DNA of 5,429 nt from contig CAZHYS010000025.1 in NCBI GenBank assembly GCA_964536975.1, positions 1 to 5,429 on the forward strand, read 5' to 3'. Of this stretch, positions 3,685-5,429 are shown one piece after another (the stretch's first letter is position 1; every line of letters begins with the position of its first letter). Below the pieces are notes generated by a model. That model saw nothing but the letters and a program-made list of their open reading frames with translations, was not told the origin of the DNA and searched no databases. The translations under genes were made by a program, and so were the position numbers. This DNA comes from JAKQDP01 sp964536975. Its GTDB lineage: Bacteria > Patescibacteriota > Patescibacteriia > 2-01-FULL-39-33.

Positions 3685-5103
3685 TTAAAAAATCGCTTTT
3701 ACCTCGTGATCAATTTTTTCTTCGTTTGCCGCCGCCCCGCTTGCCAAATTCTTAAAGCTGACTTTATCTTCGTCAAAAAATAGCCTAACGACGCCGGTTG
3801 GGCCGTTTCTGTGTTTGGCGACATGGATTTCCGCGGTATAGCGGTCCTCCTCGGAGAGGGAATTGATATCGTAGCCGCGGTCGGCTGATTTGCGGTAGAT
3901 AAACATTACCACGTCGGCGTCTTGCTCAATAGATCCTGATTCGCGCAAATGGGACAATTTTGGTATGGCCGGATGAGTCGCCTCTACCGCGCGAGATAAT
4001 TGAGACAGCGCCAAGACCGGCACATTCAGTTCGCGGGCGATGCCTTTGAGCGCGCGGGAAATCTCGGCGATTTCTTGGACGCGGTTATCACTGCTGTGGT
4101 TGCCCGTGCCTTCCATTAGTTGCAGATAATCCAGGACAATCAGATCAAGGCCATGCTCCATTTGGAGTCGGCGCGCTTTGGTCCGCAGTTCCATTACGTT
4201 GGTATTGGCAAAGTCGTCAATGAAAATATTGCTTTCAGCCAGTTCACTCATGGCCTGGCCGATGCGCGGAAAATCGTCGCCGCTTTCCGATAAGCGGCCG
4301 GTGCGCATTTTCCACAGTCCGACTCCGGCCGAGGCGCAAATCAAGCGATCCACCAGTTGCTCTTTGGACATTTCCAGCGAGAAGATGCCGACTGATTTTT
4401 TGTATTTGACAGCGACGTTGCGGGCGATGTCTAGCGCCAGCGAAGTTTTGCCGACTGACGGCCGAGCCGCTAGAATTACCAAATCTGATTTTTGCAATCC
4501 GGCCAGCAGATTATCCAGGTCGCTAAATCCGGTCGGAATACCGCGCAATTGCCCCTTTTCGCGATGGAGCTGATCAATGCGGTCAAAAGCGTCGGTCAGG
4601 ATTTCCCGAATTGGCGTGAACTTTTCTTTGAGATATTTTTGAGAAACAGAAAAAATTGATTGTTCGGCCTTGTCCAAGACTTCATTGACTTCTTTTTCTT
4701 CATGATAGCCTAATTCCAAGATATTGTTGGCGGCAGTAATTAGCCGGCGCAGGGTGGCCTTTTTTTGGATTATTTGCGCGTAGGAGACAATATGGGCGGC
4801 TGATGGTGTCTGATTGGTAAGAGTGATGAGATAGCTCCGGCCGCCGATCTGGTCCAAAACGCCCTTTTCCGCCAGGCGGCTAGCCAGACTCAATAGATCT
4901 ATCGCTTCTTTTCTTTCAAACAATTCCAAAATCGTCTCATAAATCAGGCCGTGGCGATCCTCATAAAAGTCTTCACCGGTGATGATGTCGGCGATTTTGA
5001 CAATGGCGTCTTTGTCAATCAAAAGCGCGCCCAAAAGCGACTGCTCGGCTTCTTGATTTTGTGGCGGCACTTTGCCCAAGAAATCTTTGTTTTCTCCGGC
5101 CAT
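3685..5103 (-). CDS. dnaB: Replicative DNA helicase DnaB
   Basis: This complete 472-aa protein has the usual family length. The N-terminal domain begins at VPPQNQEAEQSLLGALL (12-28), a linker helix spans about 140-185, and the RecA-like helicase domain starts near RGIPTGFSDLDNLL (187-200). Key motifs are Walker A ARPSVGKT (213-220, Lys219), the FSLEMSKEQL motif (241-250), Walker B LDLIVLDYLQL (319-329, Asp325), ALSQLSR (365-371), HLRESGSIEQDADV (385-398) and KHRNGPTG (430-437) with the intersubunit Arg432. DnaB hexamers unwind DNA at the replication fork using ATP and recruit primase. No intein or frameshift is seen. There is no Shine-Dalgarno before ATG 5103, and transcription probably starts only about 18 nt upstream. 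Confidence 0.97.
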   Translation of the reverse strand: MAGENKDFLGKVPPQNQEAEQSLLGALLIDKDAIVKIADIITGEDFYEDRHGLIYETILELFERKEAIDLLSLASRLAEKGVLDQIGGRSYLITLTNQTPSAAHIVSYAQIIQKKATLRRLITAANNILELGYHEEKEVNEVLDKAEQSIFSVSQKYLKEKFTPIREILTDAFDRIDQLHREKGQLRGIPTGFSDLDNLLAGLQKSDLVILAARPSVGKTSLALDIARNVAVKYKKSVGIFSLEMSKEQLVDRLICASAGVGLWKMRTGRLSESGDDFPRIGQAMSELAESNIFIDDFANTNVMELRTKARRLQMEHGLDLIVLDYLQLMEGTGNHSSDNRVQEIAEISRALKGIARELNVPVLALSQLSRAVEATHPAIPKLSHLRESGSIEQDADVVMFIYRKSADRGYDINSLSEEDRYTAEIHVAKHRNGPTGVVRLFFDEDKVSFKNLASGAAANEEKIDHEVKAIF

Positions 5104-5127
5104 AGAAGAGGTTATTGGTACGGGTAT

Positions 5128-5156
5128 ATTTTAACCGATTGGCCAGCTTTTAGCAA
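5128..5156 (-). promoter_or_regulatory. Promoter of the dnaB-ybaB transcript
   Basis: On the - strand, TTGCTA (5156-5151) and TAAAAT (5133-5128) are 17 bp apart, with four and five consensus matches. The predicted start near 5121 gives a leader of about 18 nt before ATG 5103. Confidence 0.6.
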
Positions 5157-5194
5157 CCACTGGTTTTAAACAAATTATGCACGGGTTTTTGCCC

Positions 5195-5223
5195 TTGCCA
5201 AAACCATTTTTATTTGTTATAAT
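5195..5223 (+). promoter_or_regulatory. Extended -10 promoter toward tRNA-Lys
   Basis: TTGCCA (5195-5200), 17 bp, then TATAAT (5218-5223) preceded by TGT (5215-5217) as an extended -10. It is nearly ideal and diverges from the dnaB promoter 39 bp away. The predicted start is near 5230, about 125 nt before the tRNA. Confidence 0.8.
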
Positions 5224-5229
5224 TTTCAT

Positions 5230-5355
5230 TGTGGTTGCCTAAATTTGCGGATCTGTTTTGGGTGAATTTTACGCTAACCCGGGAAGAGCAACTTCGGCCG
5301 AAGGCCGAATAAGAACGTACTCTAAAAAATAAACAAGTTTGATATTTATATACAT
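5230..5355 (+). other. 5' leader of the tRNA-Lys transcript
   Basis: No gene is seen. A 7-bp hairpin, TTCGGCC/GGCCGAA (5293-5309, 3-nt loop), lies in the middle without a T-tract, followed by AT-rich sequence up to the tRNA. It is presumably removed by tRNA 5' processing. Confidence 0.45.
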
Positions 5356-5428
5356 GCGCCTATAGCTCAGTTGGTAGAGCAACAGCCTTTTAAGCTGATG
5401 GTCCTGGGTTCGAGTCCCAGTGGGCGCA
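5356..5428 (+). tRNA. tRNA-Lys (anticodon TTT)
   Basis: The 73-nt cloverleaf is complete. The acceptor stem GCGCCTA pairs with TGGGCGC (one T-G pair). The D arm is GCTC/GAGC with AGTTGGTA, the anticodon loop is CTTTTAA with anticodon TTT, the variable loop has 5 nt, and the T arm is CTGGG-TTCGAGT-CCCAG, with discriminator A. The first anticodon-stem pair (27-43) is A-A, while the other four pair. The window stops one base after the discriminator, at a C, so whether CCA is encoded cannot be fully seen. Confidence 0.96.
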
Positions 5429-5429
5429 C

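Noticed and set aside
4178..4573. + strand 131-aa frame opposite dnaB
   Set aside because: It is antisense to the conserved helicase core and has no ribosome binding site or recognisable domain.

Overview
The window looks like a chromosomal segment of an uncultured bacterium of the Candidate Phyla Radiation (Patescibacteria, probably Parcubacteria-like). This is an inference. It rests on AT-rich spacers, housekeeping genes without Shine-Dalgarno sequences, abundant GC-rich palindromic spacer repeats, and a diversity-generating retroelement (DGR) target of a type I associate with these lineages. TGA is used as a stop: recR ends on TGA at the normal family length.

Left part (1-1700), accessory and on the + strand. 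A REP-like palindrome is followed by a perfect sigma70-type promoter (TTGACA-17-TATAAT), a roughly 280-nt leader full of nested inverted repeats, and a GC-rich gene for a 219-aa protein (499-1158). The last 129 bases of homology inside that gene (1022-1150) are repeated downstream at 1526-1651. Every base substitution between the copies falls on an adenine of the downstream copy and changes Asn codons (AAC/AAT). This is the signature of adenine-specific mutagenic retrohoming, so I read 1526-1651 as the template repeat (TR) and the gene's 3' end as the variable repeat (VR). The TR appears to have its own transcript, with a candidate promoter near 1289 and a terminator at 1664. No reverse transcriptase or Avd gene is in the window, so the system is either split, with the enzyme elsewhere, or a remnant.

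Middle part (1700-3360). A short gene with two thrombospondin type-3-like Ca-binding repeats runs into low-complexity sequence and looks truncated. recR follows on the - strand. Between recR and ybaB lies a self-contained + strand unit (about 2741-3264) with a promoter, two very short reading frames each with a strong Shine-Dalgarno, and a strong terminator. Its function is unknown. It splits the usual ybaB-recR gene order.

Right part (3360-5429), core genome. ybaB/ebfC and the replicative helicase gene dnaB are on the - strand, 32 nt apart, read from a good promoter just upstream of dnaB. A divergent, near-consensus extended -10 promoter reads rightward through a 125-nt leader into tRNA-Lys(TTT), whose CCA end is cut by the window edge.

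Together, a conserved replication/recombination cluster (dnaB, ybaB, recR) borders and is interrupted by accessory + strand units. The accessory units have consensus promoters, strong ribosome binding sites and strong terminators. The core genes mostly lack ribosome binding sites.
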